Assembly: GCA_947464415.1 (NCBI GenBank)
Contig: CANHWU010000008.1
Span: 1-39,635 of the forward strand
Origin: Flavobacteriales bacterium
GTDB taxonomy: Bacteria; Bacteroidota; Bacteroidia; Flavobacteriales_D; Sanyastnellaceae
Reading direction: 5' to 3'
Length of the DNA: 39,635 nt
Made by a program: the position numbers and the translations under genes. The notes under the pieces are model-generated. The model saw only the letters and a list, made by a program, of their open reading frames with translations, ran no database searches and was not told the DNA's origin. Below are positions 24,891-34,593 of the stretch, in pieces (position 1 is the stretch's first letter; each line of letters opens with the position of its first letter).

Positions 24891-25160
24891 TTACACTTTA
24901 GAAGCCAATTCAGAACCAGCTTTGAACTTTACAACGTTCTTAGCTTTGATTTTGATTTCTTTTCCAGTTTGTGGGTTACGTCCCATGCGAGCTGCACGCT
25001 TAGTAACACTGAAAGAACCGAAACCTACTAAACCGATACGGTCGCCTTTTTTCAAAGCTTTAGTAGATACTTCGATGAAACCATCTAATGCTTTCTTAGC
25101 ATCAGCTTTTGACAACTTCGCGTTTGCTGCGATAGCGTCGATCAATTCTGCTTTGTTCAT
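24891..25160 (-). CDS. HU-family DNA-binding protein
   Basis: A typical HU of 89 residues: MNKAELIDAIAANAKLSK, then KGDRIGLVGFGSFSV and the DNA-bending arm with ARMGRNPQTGKEIKI. The nucleoid protein binds and bends DNA as a dimer. It has its own well-formed promoter, a 36-nt A-rich leader and a strong terminator, as expected of a highly expressed monocistronic gene. Confidence 0.96.
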   Translation of the reverse strand: MNKAELIDAIAANAKLSKADAKKALDGFIEVSTKALKKGDRIGLVGFGSFSVTKRAARMGRNPQTGKEIKIKAKNVVKFKAGSELASKV

Positions 25161-25196
25161 TTTTTTTGTTTTAGGTTATTAATTAGTTGAACAAGA

Positions 25197-25228
25197 CAAA
25201 TGTAACAGCAGAATTTCCTGAAACGCAA
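25197..25228 (-). promoter_or_regulatory. Bacteroidota-type promoter of the HU gene
   Basis: On the minus strand TACATTTG (25204-25197) matches the -7 consensus exactly, with TTG (25228-25226, in CTTGCG) 21 nt upstream as a near-consensus -33 element. Confidence 0.75.
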
Positions 25229-25300
25229 GTATATCAAGCGATTTCATATCATTTTGTTGAAAAAAGCGCAATTTTGTTGATAAACCAAAGGTTTTAACCC

Positions 25301-25387
25301 ATGAAACTCGCCATTATCAAGGGTTTCAGCGCCCTTTTGTACTTATTCACACCATTCCACCAGAATCGTTGTTATTTTGCCGAATGA
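25301..25387 (+). CDS. Possible 28-residue leader ORF overlapping the MATE start
   Basis: A small ORF (MKLAIIKGFSALLYLFTPFH, then six to eight more residues) ends with TGA overlapping the MATE ATG as ATGA. No -7 box precedes it closely and the N-terminus is only mildly hydrophobic, so chance is likely. AACCC/GGGTT segments inside could form a hairpin. Confidence 0.2.
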   Translation: MKLAIIKGFSALLYLFTPFHQNRCYFAE

Positions 25388-26715
25388 ATCATTCTCCCAT
25401 TGCTACTGATTATCGCTCTATATTGAAAGTAGCGATTCCCATGAGTTTGGGAGCATTTATTCAATTCATCGTAGTCTTTACCGATAACTATTTTGTTGCT
25501 CAGCTAGATGGAAAAGCCATGAGTGCCGTTTCCTACATTGGATTGGCTTACGTTACATTGATCATGATCACCACTGGAATCAGCAGTGCTGTTCAAATCA
25601 CTGTAGCCCGGCGCATAGGAGAAAACAACCGCAATATCATTCCCGCCATCGTGAATAATGGACTTTTCATGGCTATTTGGATCGCCGCTATCCAATTTAT
25701 TTCGTTGTACTATATTACACCAAGCATTTTACCCGCTATCATCAACGATGAAGATACCATCCAATATATGCAATCATTCATTCAAGTGCGCGCTTGGGGA
25801 TTTTGGGTCTATACTCCCCTATTGATGCTACAAGGATATTGGACAGGCATTGCCCAAACACGACCCATTTTAATTTCCATGCTCATCACCTCTGTCACCA
25901 ATATCATTTTGGACTATTTATTGGTGCAAGGCCATTTTGGATTTCCCGCCTGGGGAATACAAGGGGCTGCCATTGCCACACTGATCGCTGAAGTCGTGGC
26001 ATGCATGTACTTAATGGTCGTGACCCACAAAAACCAACCTAGTATTTTCCAATGGCCGTTCATTCCAAAATGGGATATCCAAAAGAAACTTCTTCAACTC
26101 GGAATGCCTATCGTGATGCAAATGCTCATTGCCTTGGGCATCTGGATGGCCTTTTATACTTTGGTAGAAAACCGGGGAGCTCAATCGCTGCAATCTGCCT
26201 TTATTGTGCGCAATATGTATATGCTTTGCTGGGTAAGCGTGATGGGATTTTCCTCTGCCACTAGAACCTACATTTCCACGCTTCTCGCCGAAAAATCGTA
26301 TCATCTCCTGCGCCCCACTATCCTTAAAATGATCTTTTTCAATATTATCGGTGTTTTTATTTTAAGCCATGGACTGTGGTTATATCCCCAATGGATTGCC
26401 CAACAATTTACTGAAGATCCTGTTGTCACTTCGTTGACCATACAGAGTATGCAAATCATTTTACCCGCTATTTTTATTTATTGTTTAACTTCCATTTTAC
26501 TCGCCGTGGTGGAAGGGAGCGGCTCTACCATGGCGGGATTTTGGATAGAAGTAATCACTTCCATCGGTTACCTCTGTTTTATCATTTGGGCAGTATATTA
26601 CACCCAGTGGGATGTGGCTCTATTATGGACCGCTGATTATATTTATTTTGTTCTATTGGGCATCTGCTCCAGCTATTTTTTGATCACTCAACCATGGCGT
26701 CAAAAAACCATTTGA
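25384..26715 (+). CDS. MATE-family efflux transporter
   Basis: The 443-residue membrane protein has about twelve hydrophobic segments and the MATE pattern: VAIPMSLGAFIQFIVVFTDNYFVAQLDG in the first half (landmark VFTDNYFVAQ), then GYWTGIAQTRP, and a second repeat starting LLQLGMPIVMQMLI. MATE proteins export drugs or metabolites using Na+ or H+ gradients. The substrate is unknown. The ORF track starts at TTG 25369; the ATG at 25384 lies 4 nt after a TTATTTTG box and is preferred. It faces away from HU across a shared 220-bp intergenic region. Confidence 0.92.
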   Translation: MNHSPIATDYRSILKVAIPMSLGAFIQFIVVFTDNYFVAQLDGKAMSAVSYIGLAYVTLIMITTGISSAVQITVARRIGENNRNIIPAIVNNGLFMAIWIAAIQFISLYYITPSILPAIINDEDTIQYMQSFIQVRAWGFWVYTPLLMLQGYWTGIAQTRPILISMLITSVTNIILDYLLVQGHFGFPAWGIQGAAIATLIAEVVACMYLMVVTHKNQPSIFQWPFIPKWDIQKKLLQLGMPIVMQMLIALGIWMAFYTLVENRGAQSLQSAFIVRNMYMLCWVSVMGFSSATRTYISTLLAEKSYHLLRPTILKMIFFNIIGVFILSHGLWLYPQWIAQQFTEDPVVTSLTIQSMQIILPAIFIYCLTSILLAVVEGSGSTMAGFWIEVITSIGYLCFIIWAVYYTQWDVALLWTADYIYFVLLGICSSYFLITQPWRQKTI

Positions 26716-26765
26716 ACAATTCCCACTAAAGATTAACAATATTAGCTTTCGCTAAGGCGAATCCC

Positions 26766-26773
26766 TATTTTTG
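26766..26773 (+). promoter_or_regulatory. -7 promoter box of dnaE
   Basis: TATTTTTG matches the consensus and lies 23 nt before the dnaE ATG. A small TTAGC-TTTC-GCTAA hairpin sits just upstream, after the MATE gene. Confidence 0.55.
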
Positions 26774-26796
26774 TTCGTCACAACAGCGCCTACAAC

Positions 26797-29700
26797 ATGT
26801 ATATTATTTTTGACACCGAAACCACAGGTTTACCTCTTGACTATAATGCTCCTATTCACCGACTCGACAATTGGCCAAGAGTGGTTCAATTGGCCTGGCA
26901 ACTGCACGAAGCAGACGGCCAATTGATTGCGGCGAACAATAAAATCATTCAACCTGATGGATTCAGTATTCCCTTCAATGCGGTCAAAGTACATGGTATC
27001 ACCACAGAAAAAGCGCAACAATTAGGTGAGCCGTTGAAAGAAGTACTAGAGGTATTTCTTCAAGATGTAGCCAAAGCACAATACCTCGTGGGACATAACA
27101 TCGAATTTGATATTCATGTGATTGCCTGCGAACTGTTGCGAATGCAACATGCATTTGATCTGGTTTCAAGAGCCCGATTAGATACCAAAGAATGGGGAAC
27201 CGATTTCTGTGCCATTCCTGGAGGAAAAGGGGGCAAATTCAAATGGCCATCATTAGGAGAATTGTACCAAAAACTTTTTCAAGCCCCGATTCCCGATGCA
27301 CATGACGCGGCCTATGATGTGGAAGCTACGGCAAAGGCCTTTTTCAAAATGCTGGAGATCAAAGTCATTCGCACGCCGGAATCCCAAGAAGTCATTGCCT
27401 ATCACTACCAGGCACCTCAACTAGGAAAAAGCAATTTTGAAGTCGCTAAAGAAGGCAATCTTTCTCCTATCGAAACCGCGCCTCAAGAAAACGCTGCCAC
27501 TTCGGAGGTTACCTCCTTTGTGCATTTGCATGTGCACTCCCAATTCAGTGTTTTACAGAGTACCTCGGAGATCAGCGCCATTATCAAAAAAGCCAATGAA
27601 CATCAGTCGCCTGCCATAGCTATCACCGAAAATGGCAATATGATGTCCGCTTTTGTTTTCAATCAAGAGATCGAAAAATCCAATAAGAAAAACGGCACCT
27701 CACTCAAAGGCATCATCGGATGCGAGCTGAATATTTGTCGGGATAAAAACAACAAGGAGAACAAAGACGATGGGTTTTCCACTGTATTGCTGGCGTTGAA
27801 TAAGGAAGGTTATCAAAACCTTGCCAAGCTCTCCAGCATTGCCTTCACAGAAGGATTCTATTATGTCCCCCGCATCGATAAGGAAACGCTTTTGCAATAT
27901 AAAGAGCATCTCATCATTACCACTGGCGGACTTTGGGGGGAAGTTCCTTACCTCATTCTCAATGTAGGAGAAGAAAAAGCAGAAGAAGCATTTTGTTGGT
28001 ATAAAGAACAATTTCCAGGCAACTTTTACGCCGAGCTGATGCGCCATGGCATTGAAGAAGAAGATGTAGTGAACGAAGTGCTTTTGCGTTTTTGCAAAAA
28101 ACACCATGTTCCCTATTTCGCATCTAATAACACCTATTACACCGTACAATCGGAGGCTGCTGCGCAGGATGCCTTGCTATGTGTGAAAGACGGAGAGTCC
28201 GTATCTCGCCCTAAAAAATACATCGGCAAGAGAGGAAGAGAATTTCGATTTGGATTTCCCAACAATGAGTTTTATATCAAATCGCCGGCTGAAATGCAAT
28301 CGCTGTTTCATGATTTACCCGAAGCGATTGAAGAAACCGTCAAGATTGCGGAGCGTTGCGAACACTACTCGTTGGGCAGAGATGTTTTGCTACCAAAATT
28401 TGATATCCCAGAGGATTTCATTCATGAAGAAGATGCCATCGATGGCAAAAAAAGAGGAGAAAATGCGTATTTGCGCCACCTCACTTTTGAGGGGGCGGTA
28501 AAACGCTATGGATCTATTACACCAGAGATCGAAGAGCGATTGAACTTTGAATTAAAAACCATTGAGAACACAGGATACCCAGGATACTTTTTGATTGTTC
28601 AAGATTTTTGTAACGAAGCCAGAAGGATGGGAGTGAGTGTGGGTCCCGGAAGAGGATCTGCCGCTGGGTCGGCCGTCGCCTACTGCATCGGCATCACCAA
28701 TGTGGATCCTATTAAGTACGACTTGCTTTTTGAGCGTTTCCTCAATCCAGAACGTGTGAGCATGCCCGATATCGATATTGACTTTGATGATGAGGGAAGA
28801 GGAAAGGTGATTGATTATGTTCGTCAGAAATACTCTAAAAATGCCGTAGCTCAGATCATCACCTATGGCTCCATGGCCGCTAAGTCTGCGATGAAGGATT
28901 CGGGACGTGTGATGGAATTGCCGCTGAGCGATACCGATAAAATTGCAAAATTGATTCCCGATAATGCGAAGCTGAAAGAGATCATGAAGCAAACGGACAA
29001 AGAGTCTGAGAAAGCGTATGGTCGGGAGTTCTTGGAAAATGTGCAGCGGCTCAGGTATTTATCTACACAAAGTTCTCCAGAAGGGGATGTCGTGAAACTC
29101 GCCTCGATGTTAGAGGGATCTGTGCGCAATACCGGTATTCATGCCTGCGGGGTGATCATTACGCCGGGTCCCATTGATCAATTTGTGCCGGTGGCTACCG
29201 CCAAGGACAGTGACATGTGGTGCACCCAATTTGACAACGACGTAGTGGAAAAAGCAGGCCTCTTGAAGATGGACTTCTTAGGATTAAAAACCTTGACCAT
29301 CATCAAGAATGCACTCAAACTCATAGAACAACGTCACGGCATTCAAATAGACATCGACAACATTCCATTGGACGATGAAAAAACTTTTCAGCTCTTCCAA
29401 CGTGGCGATACCGTGAGCATATTCCAGTACGAAAGTCCCGGGATGCAAAAGCATTTGAAAGATCTGAAACCTACGGTTTTCGAAGACTTAATTGCGATGA
29501 ATGCCTTGTATCGCCCGGGCCCTATGGAATACATCCCCAGTTTTATCCGACGCAAGCACGGCACCGAGCGCATTCAATATGACCTTCCGGAAATGGAGGA
29601 GTATTTGAAAGACACCTATGGTATCACCGTCTATCAAGAGCAGGTGATGTTGCTTTCCCAAAAACTCGCAGGGTTTACCAAAGGTCAAGCCGATAGTTTG

Positions 29701-31092
29701 CGAAAAGCGATGGGAAAAAAATTAAAGGAAGAGCTCGACAAAATGAAGAGCATCTTTATGGAGGGTGCACAAGCCAAAGGCCATCCTGCGGACAAATTAG
29801 AAAAAATCTGGACCGACTGGGAAGCTTTTGCGAGCTACGCCTTCAACAAGTCTCACTCCACCTGTTACGCATGGATAGCTTTTCAAACGGGCTATCTCAA
29901 AGCCAATTATCCAGCGGAATACATGGCCGCGGCCATGACAGGATCGCTAACGGATTTGAAGCAAGTCACCTTTTTCATTCAAGACTGCAAGAAAAATAAA
30001 ATTCCAGTATTGGGTCCAGATGTGAATGAATCCGATGCCTTTTTCAATGTGAATAAAGACGGCGCCATACGATTTGGGTTAGCCGCTATCAAGGGCGTTG
30101 GAGAGAGCGCTGTGGAGAGCATTGTCGCAGAGAGGAAGAAAGGATATTTCAATTCGGTATTTGACTTCATGAAACGCATCGATGGCAGAACTAGCAATAA
30201 AAGAGTGATCGAAGGATTGGTGTTGAGCGGAGCGATGGACTCCTTTGGCATGCAGCGTTCCGCATTCTTCGCGATGGACAACAAGAACACCCCCTATCTG
30301 GAAACGCTCATCAAATACAGCAATGCTTGTCGTGAAGACCAAAGCAATGCCATGCATTCCTTGTTCGGTGACAGCGAAGAAAATAGCATTCCCGAACCCA
30401 CCGTTCCCGCCCATCAACCATGGGATAACCTAACACAACTCGCCCATGAAAAAGAGGTAGCCGGTATTTTCTTGAGCGGTCATCCCCTCGATGAATATCG
30501 CATGGAGATTGAAAATTTCTGCAGCAAAGGAGGACTCTCCTTATTGGAAGATCTCAAAGCCATCAGAGGAAGAGATCTCAAATTGGCGGGTATTATCAAA
30601 AACGTTCAACATCGTATTTCCAAGAACGGAAAACCGTTTGGCACTTTTGTGTTGGAGGATTTTACGGAGAGCAAGGAGTTCAGTTTATTCGGCGAAGATT
30701 ACATCAAATTCAAATCATTCTTGGAAGATCTATATCCTGTCATACTCGTTGGAAAATCGGCAGCGCGCTGGCAAAAGGCCGATCAGAAAGGTCCGGAAGA
30801 TTTGGAATTCAAAATCAGTAAAATTGAGCTTTTAAGTGAAGCGCGAACCAAATGGGGACGGTACTTGAATATCACCATCGATAAACATTTATTCAACATT
30901 GAACTCCTTCAAAAGCTAGACGACAACTTGATGAATGCCAAAGGAGGTGCGCAATTGAGAATTCGGGTGAAAGATGGAGAAAGTACCATCAATACCCTGT
31001 CAGGCAATAAAAATCAAATCCTCATCTCCGATGAAACGATAGATTTTTTAAAGTCTCTTGGTCAATTAGAATTTAGCATATCAGAAAATTAA
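26797..31092 (+). CDS. dnaE: DNA polymerase III alpha subunit with N-terminal DEDDh exonuclease
   Basis: This is the replicative polymerase, 1431 residues. Residues ~1-190 are a DnaQ-like 3'-5' exonuclease: IIFDTETTG, VGHNIEFDIH and HDAAYDVEATAKAF supply the DEDDh residues. A PHP domain follows from ~240 (HLHVHSQFS), but its metal motifs look degraded (ITENGNM for ITDHGNM, SNNTYY for TNDVHY). The polymerase core has PGRGSAAGSAVAY (~616), MPDIDIDFDDEGRG (catalytic Asp residues, ~655) and YRPGPMEY (~905). An OB-fold and tail end the protein. Proofreading is therefore built in by fusion. The stop overlaps the next start by one base (TAATG). Confidence 0.95.
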   Translation: MYIIFDTETTGLPLDYNAPIHRLDNWPRVVQLAWQLHEADGQLIAANNKIIQPDGFSIPFNAVKVHGITTEKAQQLGEPLKEVLEVFLQDVAKAQYLVGHNIEFDIHVIACELLRMQHAFDLVSRARLDTKEWGTDFCAIPGGKGGKFKWPSLGELYQKLFQAPIPDAHDAAYDVEATAKAFFKMLEIKVIRTPESQEVIAYHYQAPQLGKSNFEVAKEGNLSPIETAPQENAATSEVTSFVHLHVHSQFSVLQSTSEISAIIKKANEHQSPAIAITENGNMMSAFVFNQEIEKSNKKNGTSLKGIIGCELNICRDKNNKENKDDGFSTVLLALNKEGYQNLAKLSSIAFTEGFYYVPRIDKETLLQYKEHLIITTGGLWGEVPYLILNVGEEKAEEAFCWYKEQFPGNFYAELMRHGIEEEDVVNEVLLRFCKKHHVPYFASNNTYYTVQSEAAAQDALLCVKDGESVSRPKKYIGKRGREFRFGFPNNEFYIKSPAEMQSLFHDLPEAIEETVKIAERCEHYSLGRDVLLPKFDIPEDFIHEEDAIDGKKRGENAYLRHLTFEGAVKRYGSITPEIEERLNFELKTIENTGYPGYFLIVQDFCNEARRMGVSVGPGRGSAAGSAVAYCIGITNVDPIKYDLLFERFLNPERVSMPDIDIDFDDEGRGKVIDYVRQKYSKNAVAQIITYGSMAAKSAMKDSGRVMELPLSDTDKIAKLIPDNAKLKEIMKQTDKESEKAYGREFLENVQRLRYLSTQSSPEGDVVKLASMLEGSVRNTGIHACGVIITPGPIDQFVPVATAKDSDMWCTQFDNDVVEKAGLLKMDFLGLKTLTIIKNALKLIEQRHGIQIDIDNIPLDDEKTFQLFQRGDTVSIFQYESPGMQKHLKDLKPTVFEDLIAMNALYRPGPMEYIPSFIRRKHGTERIQYDLPEMEEYLKDTYGITVYQEQVMLLSQKLAGFTKGQADSLRKAMGKKLKEELDKMKSIFMEGAQAKGHPADKLEKIWTDWEAFASYAFNKSHSTCYAWIAFQTGYLKANYPAEYMAAAMTGSLTDLKQVTFFIQDCKKNKIPVLGPDVNESDAFFNVNKDGAIRFGLAAIKGVGESAVESIVAERKKGYFNSVFDFMKRIDGRTSNKRVIEGLVLSGAMDSFGMQRSAFFAMDNKNTPYLETLIKYSNACREDQSNAMHSLFGDSEENSIPEPTVPAHQPWDNLTQLAHEKEVAGIFLSGHPLDEYRMEIENFCSKGGLSLLEDLKAIRGRDLKLAGIIKNVQHRISKNGKPFGTFVLEDFTESKEFSLFGEDYIKFKSFLEDLYPVILVGKSAARWQKADQKGPEDLEFKISKIELLSEARTKWGRYLNITIDKHLFNIELLQKLDDNLMNAKGGAQLRIRVKDGESTINTLSGNKNQILISDETIDFLKSLGQLEFSISEN

Positions 31093-31787
31093 TGAAATAC
31101 CCTCTGCTCCTCTTTTTCGCCCTCCTTTTTCACTGCTCGCAAAGTCAATATCTCATTGTCACGAATGAATGGCTGCTGGGACAAGTAGATTACGCCAAGG
31201 ATGTGCGTTTCAAGACCATTCCCAAAAAATACGCCAGCAAGGAAAATCTCAAATTGTACAATACTGCCTTAGACTCCTTGATCAAAATGATTGGGCAGGC
31301 CAAAAAAGAGGGTATTGAATTGAAAGTAATTTCCGCCGTCAGAAGCTTCGGTGATCAAAGAAGAATTTGGAATACAAAATACGACGAGCGAAAAGCTAAA
31401 TTCAAAAACGATGTGGACATCGCGAAAGACATCCTCCAATACAGCTCGATGCCCGGAACATCACGACATCATTGGGGTACCGACATCGATTTGAACAGTC
31501 TCAGTCCAGAATATTTTACGAAAGGGAAAGGTAAAAAAGAATATGAATGGCTTTGTCTAAACGCAGAACGATTTGGATTCTACCAGCCCTACACTGCCGA
31601 TAAGAACAGAACCGGTTATCAATCTGAACCTTGGCATTGGTCGTTTTACCCGATTTCCCAACAGCTTCTTCAAGTGTACAATCAAAACATAAACTATAGT
31701 AATTTGGTAGGATTCAAAGGATCCTCCGCGGCCATCACCCTTGAGGTTATAAAGAATTACGTCAACGGAATTGCCATTGCTCCATGA
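31092..31787 (+). CDS. M15-family D-alanyl-D-alanine carboxypeptidase
   Basis: The 231-residue protein has a signal peptide (MKYPLLLFFALLFHCSQSQ) and the VanY/M15B zinc-peptidase motifs: VISAVRSFGDQRRIW, SRHHWGTDIDL (zinc His and Asp) and EPWHWSF (last zinc His). These enzymes trim the D-Ala-D-Ala end of peptidoglycan stems in the periplasm. The Cys in FHCSQ could also suggest a lipoprotein. It overlaps dnaE by one base and the next gene by four, so it is probably co-transcribed with the replicative polymerase, an unexpected pairing. Confidence 0.9.
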   Translation: MKYPLLLFFALLFHCSQSQYLIVTNEWLLGQVDYAKDVRFKTIPKKYASKENLKLYNTALDSLIKMIGQAKKEGIELKVISAVRSFGDQRRIWNTKYDERKAKFKNDVDIAKDILQYSSMPGTSRHHWGTDIDLNSLSPEYFTKGKGKKEYEWLCLNAERFGFYQPYTADKNRTGYQSEPWHWSFYPISQQLLQVYNQNINYSNLVGFKGSSAAITLEVIKNYVNGIAIAP

Positions 31788-32311
31788 AGAAATGGCCGTT
31801 GTATATCTTGCTATTTTTAGTAGTTGTACAAAAGAACAACTTTGAAAAATGGATTGCCAGCGGACAAATCATTTACAAAAAAATTCATCAAAACATCCTG
31901 CATCACTCTCAGAATAGACAAGAGCATTCCATCACATTGGTATTATCCAAGGAAGCTTTCCAAGAGGCCCACAAAGAAGAGCACGAACTTTATCTTCAAG
32001 AAAGATGGTATGATATACAATCCATCCAAAGCCAAGAAGACGATTCTGTTTTGGTAATATGTCAGGTGGATGATTGGGATACTTACCTTGCGGAATGGCT
32101 TCATATCCTCGATGAATCCAACTCAAATGATTCCAAAGACTATCCCGTCCATTCGAAATTAGCCAAAAGCTGGAGTTTTGAGCAGATTGTAATCATCACT
32201 TGTGGAATCGAGAGTTCAACAAGTCCCCAAATTCATTTCGTTTCTCTGCGCGCACTTATGCCCGAAATTCCGTGGATCAAAATGTCCACTCCACCGCCAT
32301 TGTTCAACTGA
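31784..32311 (+). CDS. Small membrane-anchored protein preceding a TonB receptor
   Basis: The 175-residue protein has one N-terminal hydrophobic segment (WPLYILLFLVVVQ). The middle reads ITLVLSKEAFQEAHKEEHEL, then RWYDIQSI and VLVICQVDD, and the end is rich in proline (MSTPPPLFN). This order (K..F...HE.E, YDI, C..D, PPP end) resembles small unnamed proteins often found just upstream of TonB-dependent receptors in Bacteroidota. That match is from memory and not verified. It overlaps the M15 gene (ATGA) and precedes the receptor by 41 bp. The function is unknown; assistance with receptor assembly or cargo handling is inference. Confidence 0.65.
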   Translation: MKKWPLYILLFLVVVQKNNFEKWIASGQIIYKKIHQNILHHSQNRQEHSITLVLSKEAFQEAHKEEHELYLQERWYDIQSIQSQEDDSVLVICQVDDWDTYLAEWLHILDESNSNDSKDYPVHSKLAKSWSFEQIVIITCGIESSTSPQIHFVSLRALMPEIPWIKMSTPPPLFN

Positions 32312-32352
32312 TTTCCATTTCCTACTTTTTTATAAATGAATCAAATTGATCA

Positions 32353-34593
32353 ATGAAAAAATACTTCATTGCGTTTTCCCTTTTTTACGCATACTGCGCT
32401 GGACTTTTGTCTCAGACGGAAAAAAAGGATAGCTTACAAGACCTACTGCTCAAGGAAGTGGTGATTGCTCCCACCTTATACAATCAAAACATAGGCAAAC
32501 TTCCTCAGCAAATTTTCAAAATCGGAAAGAAAGAAATCACCAACACCCAAAGCAGCAATACCGCAGATCTGCTGCAACAAAGTGGACAGGTATACATTCA
32601 AAAAAGTCAACAAGGTGGCGGTAGCATCACTTTGAGGGGATTGGAAGCCAATCGAAATGTCATCGTGATCGATGGCGTCAGAATGAACAACTTGATATAC
32701 CGGGGTGGTCACCTACATAATGTCATTACCACAGATATCAATGCGATAGAGAGCATCGAGGTGATGTTGGGTCCTGCCTCTTGTCAGTTTGGAAGTGACG
32801 CGATGGGAGGGGTTGTGTATATTACCACACCCAAACCGCAGTTTGCTGTAGTAGATCAAAATCAGTTCATCAAAGTCCATACACAAACGCGTTACACCTC
32901 CGCCAACAAAGGATTCTCGCAGCATTTTGATGTAGGGCTAGGCGGAATACAATGGGCCAGCTGGACCTCCTTCTCCTACTCACAATTCGGCGATTTAAAG
33001 AGCGGTAAAAATCTCAATCCTTTTTACCCTCAAGATTGGGGACAACGAAAATACTATGCAGCTCGTATCGATGGAAAAGACAGTTTATTGCTCAATGATG
33101 ACCCTACTTTACAGCGTGGAAGTGCCTATGAACAATATGATTTCATTCAAAAATTATCGTATCGACCCAACTTGAAAAATCTTCACACCTTGAATTATCA
33201 ACTCTCTAATTCAGGCAATGTCCCACGCTACGACCGCCTCAACAATCCAAGCATTGACGGCCTGCAATTTGCAGAATGGTATTACGGCCCTCAAACCAGA
33301 AACATGATAGCCTATCAATATCAACATACTTTTTCAAAAGGATTATTCAATCAATTGGATTGCAATATCAACCACCAACAATTGGAGGAAAGTCGCCATA
33401 CTCGAAAATTCGGCAATGATATCCTACAAAGCAGAACGGAAGATGTGTCAGTCCAAGGATTGAATGCATCCTTGTTGCATCTATCCAACCGGCATCAATG
33501 GCGATGGGGATTAGACCTGCAAAATAACCAACTTCAATCTACCGCCATCGCCACCGATATTGTTACTTCTGCTACTGATAAACTAGATACACGCTACCCC
33601 AACGGCGGGAATATTATGAGATCAATGGCCCTTTACTCCAGCCATCAATACAACATCAAGGATTGGCTCATTTTTACAGACGGACTTCGTGCGGGATATA
33701 CCCGATTGCAGTCCACCATCACTGATTTTTACTCCTTGGCCAATGCGGTGGAGCAGAACAATCCCACCTATTCTGGCTCCATAGGAATCACCGCACAACT
33801 GCGCAATATGCTGAATACTTCCTTCTTGGTATCGAGCGCCTATCGGGTTCCTAATGTCGATGACTTATCGAAAATTTTCGAGACAGCGGCGGGCACCATC
33901 ATCGTACCCAATGCGAATTTGCAACCTGAGAGAAGTCTGACATACGAATGGAATCTCAGAAAAGTTTTCGGAAATGTCGTTGCTATAGAAAACAACGCTT
34001 ACTATACCCAACTCAAGCAAACGATCGTGACCGATGCCTTCACTTACAACGGACAAGATTCTATTTTGTATGATGGCGTAATGAGTGAAGTGGTGGCCAA
34101 TCAAAACAAAGGCAAAGGATTTATCTACGGCAATGCCTTACAGGTACGCGCTCATTTCTTCAAGGATTGGACCACCAGCGCCACGGCCCATTACACCTAT
34201 GGTCGCATCTTTGAGAAAGATGCCAATGGTGCGGATTCCATTGCCCCGTTGGATCACATTCCGCCGCTGTTTGCTCGCTGGATGCTCACCTATCAGCATG
34301 ACAAAGTGAAAGCCGATTTTTATGTGCATTATCAGGGCTGGAAGCGATATGAAGACTACCGTTTGAATGCTGAGGACAATGAAGACTACTCGGCGCCCAA
34401 TGCACAAGGAGAGCTCACGGTGGGCATGCCCGCATGGTGCACCCTGAATGCGAGGGTACAATATGCGTTTTCACCTTTGGCCACAATCCAATTGGGAATT
34501 GAAAATATCCTTGACACCCAATACCGCACCTTTGCCAGCGGCATCCATGGTGCAGGGCGCAACTTGAATATTGCTTTCAATTTTCACTACTGA
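32353..34593 (+). CDS. TonB-dependent outer-membrane receptor
   Basis: The 746-residue protein has a signal peptide (MKKYFIAFSLFYAYCAGLLS). The plug domain (~40-160) shows VVIAPTLYNQNIGKLPQQIF, SITLRGLEANRNVIVIDGVR and SIEVMLGPASCQFGSDAMGG. A 22-strand-type barrel follows, ending with the aromatic C-terminal strand GRNLNIAFNFHY. A TonB box could lie near LLKEVVIAP. These receptors import iron complexes, cobalamin, other metals or sugars. The plug is of the BtuB/Fec type without a SusD partner, favouring a metal chelate over glycans. The substrate is not determined. It is the last gene of the run starting at dnaE. Confidence 0.92.
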   Translation: MKKYFIAFSLFYAYCAGLLSQTEKKDSLQDLLLKEVVIAPTLYNQNIGKLPQQIFKIGKKEITNTQSSNTADLLQQSGQVYIQKSQQGGGSITLRGLEANRNVIVIDGVRMNNLIYRGGHLHNVITTDINAIESIEVMLGPASCQFGSDAMGGVVYITTPKPQFAVVDQNQFIKVHTQTRYTSANKGFSQHFDVGLGGIQWASWTSFSYSQFGDLKSGKNLNPFYPQDWGQRKYYAARIDGKDSLLLNDDPTLQRGSAYEQYDFIQKLSYRPNLKNLHTLNYQLSNSGNVPRYDRLNNPSIDGLQFAEWYYGPQTRNMIAYQYQHTFSKGLFNQLDCNINHQQLEESRHTRKFGNDILQSRTEDVSVQGLNASLLHLSNRHQWRWGLDLQNNQLQSTAIATDIVTSATDKLDTRYPNGGNIMRSMALYSSHQYNIKDWLIFTDGLRAGYTRLQSTITDFYSLANAVEQNNPTYSGSIGITAQLRNMLNTSFLVSSAYRVPNVDDLSKIFETAAGTIIVPNANLQPERSLTYEWNLRKVFGNVVAIENNAYYTQLKQTIVTDAFTYNGQDSILYDGVMSEVVANQNKGKGFIYGNALQVRAHFFKDWTTSATAHYTYGRIFEKDANGADSIAPLDHIPPLFARWMLTYQHDKVKADFYVHYQGWKRYEDYRLNAEDNEDYSAPNAQGELTVGMPAWCTLNARVQYAFSPLATIQLGIENILDTQYRTFASGIHGAGRNLNIAFNFHY

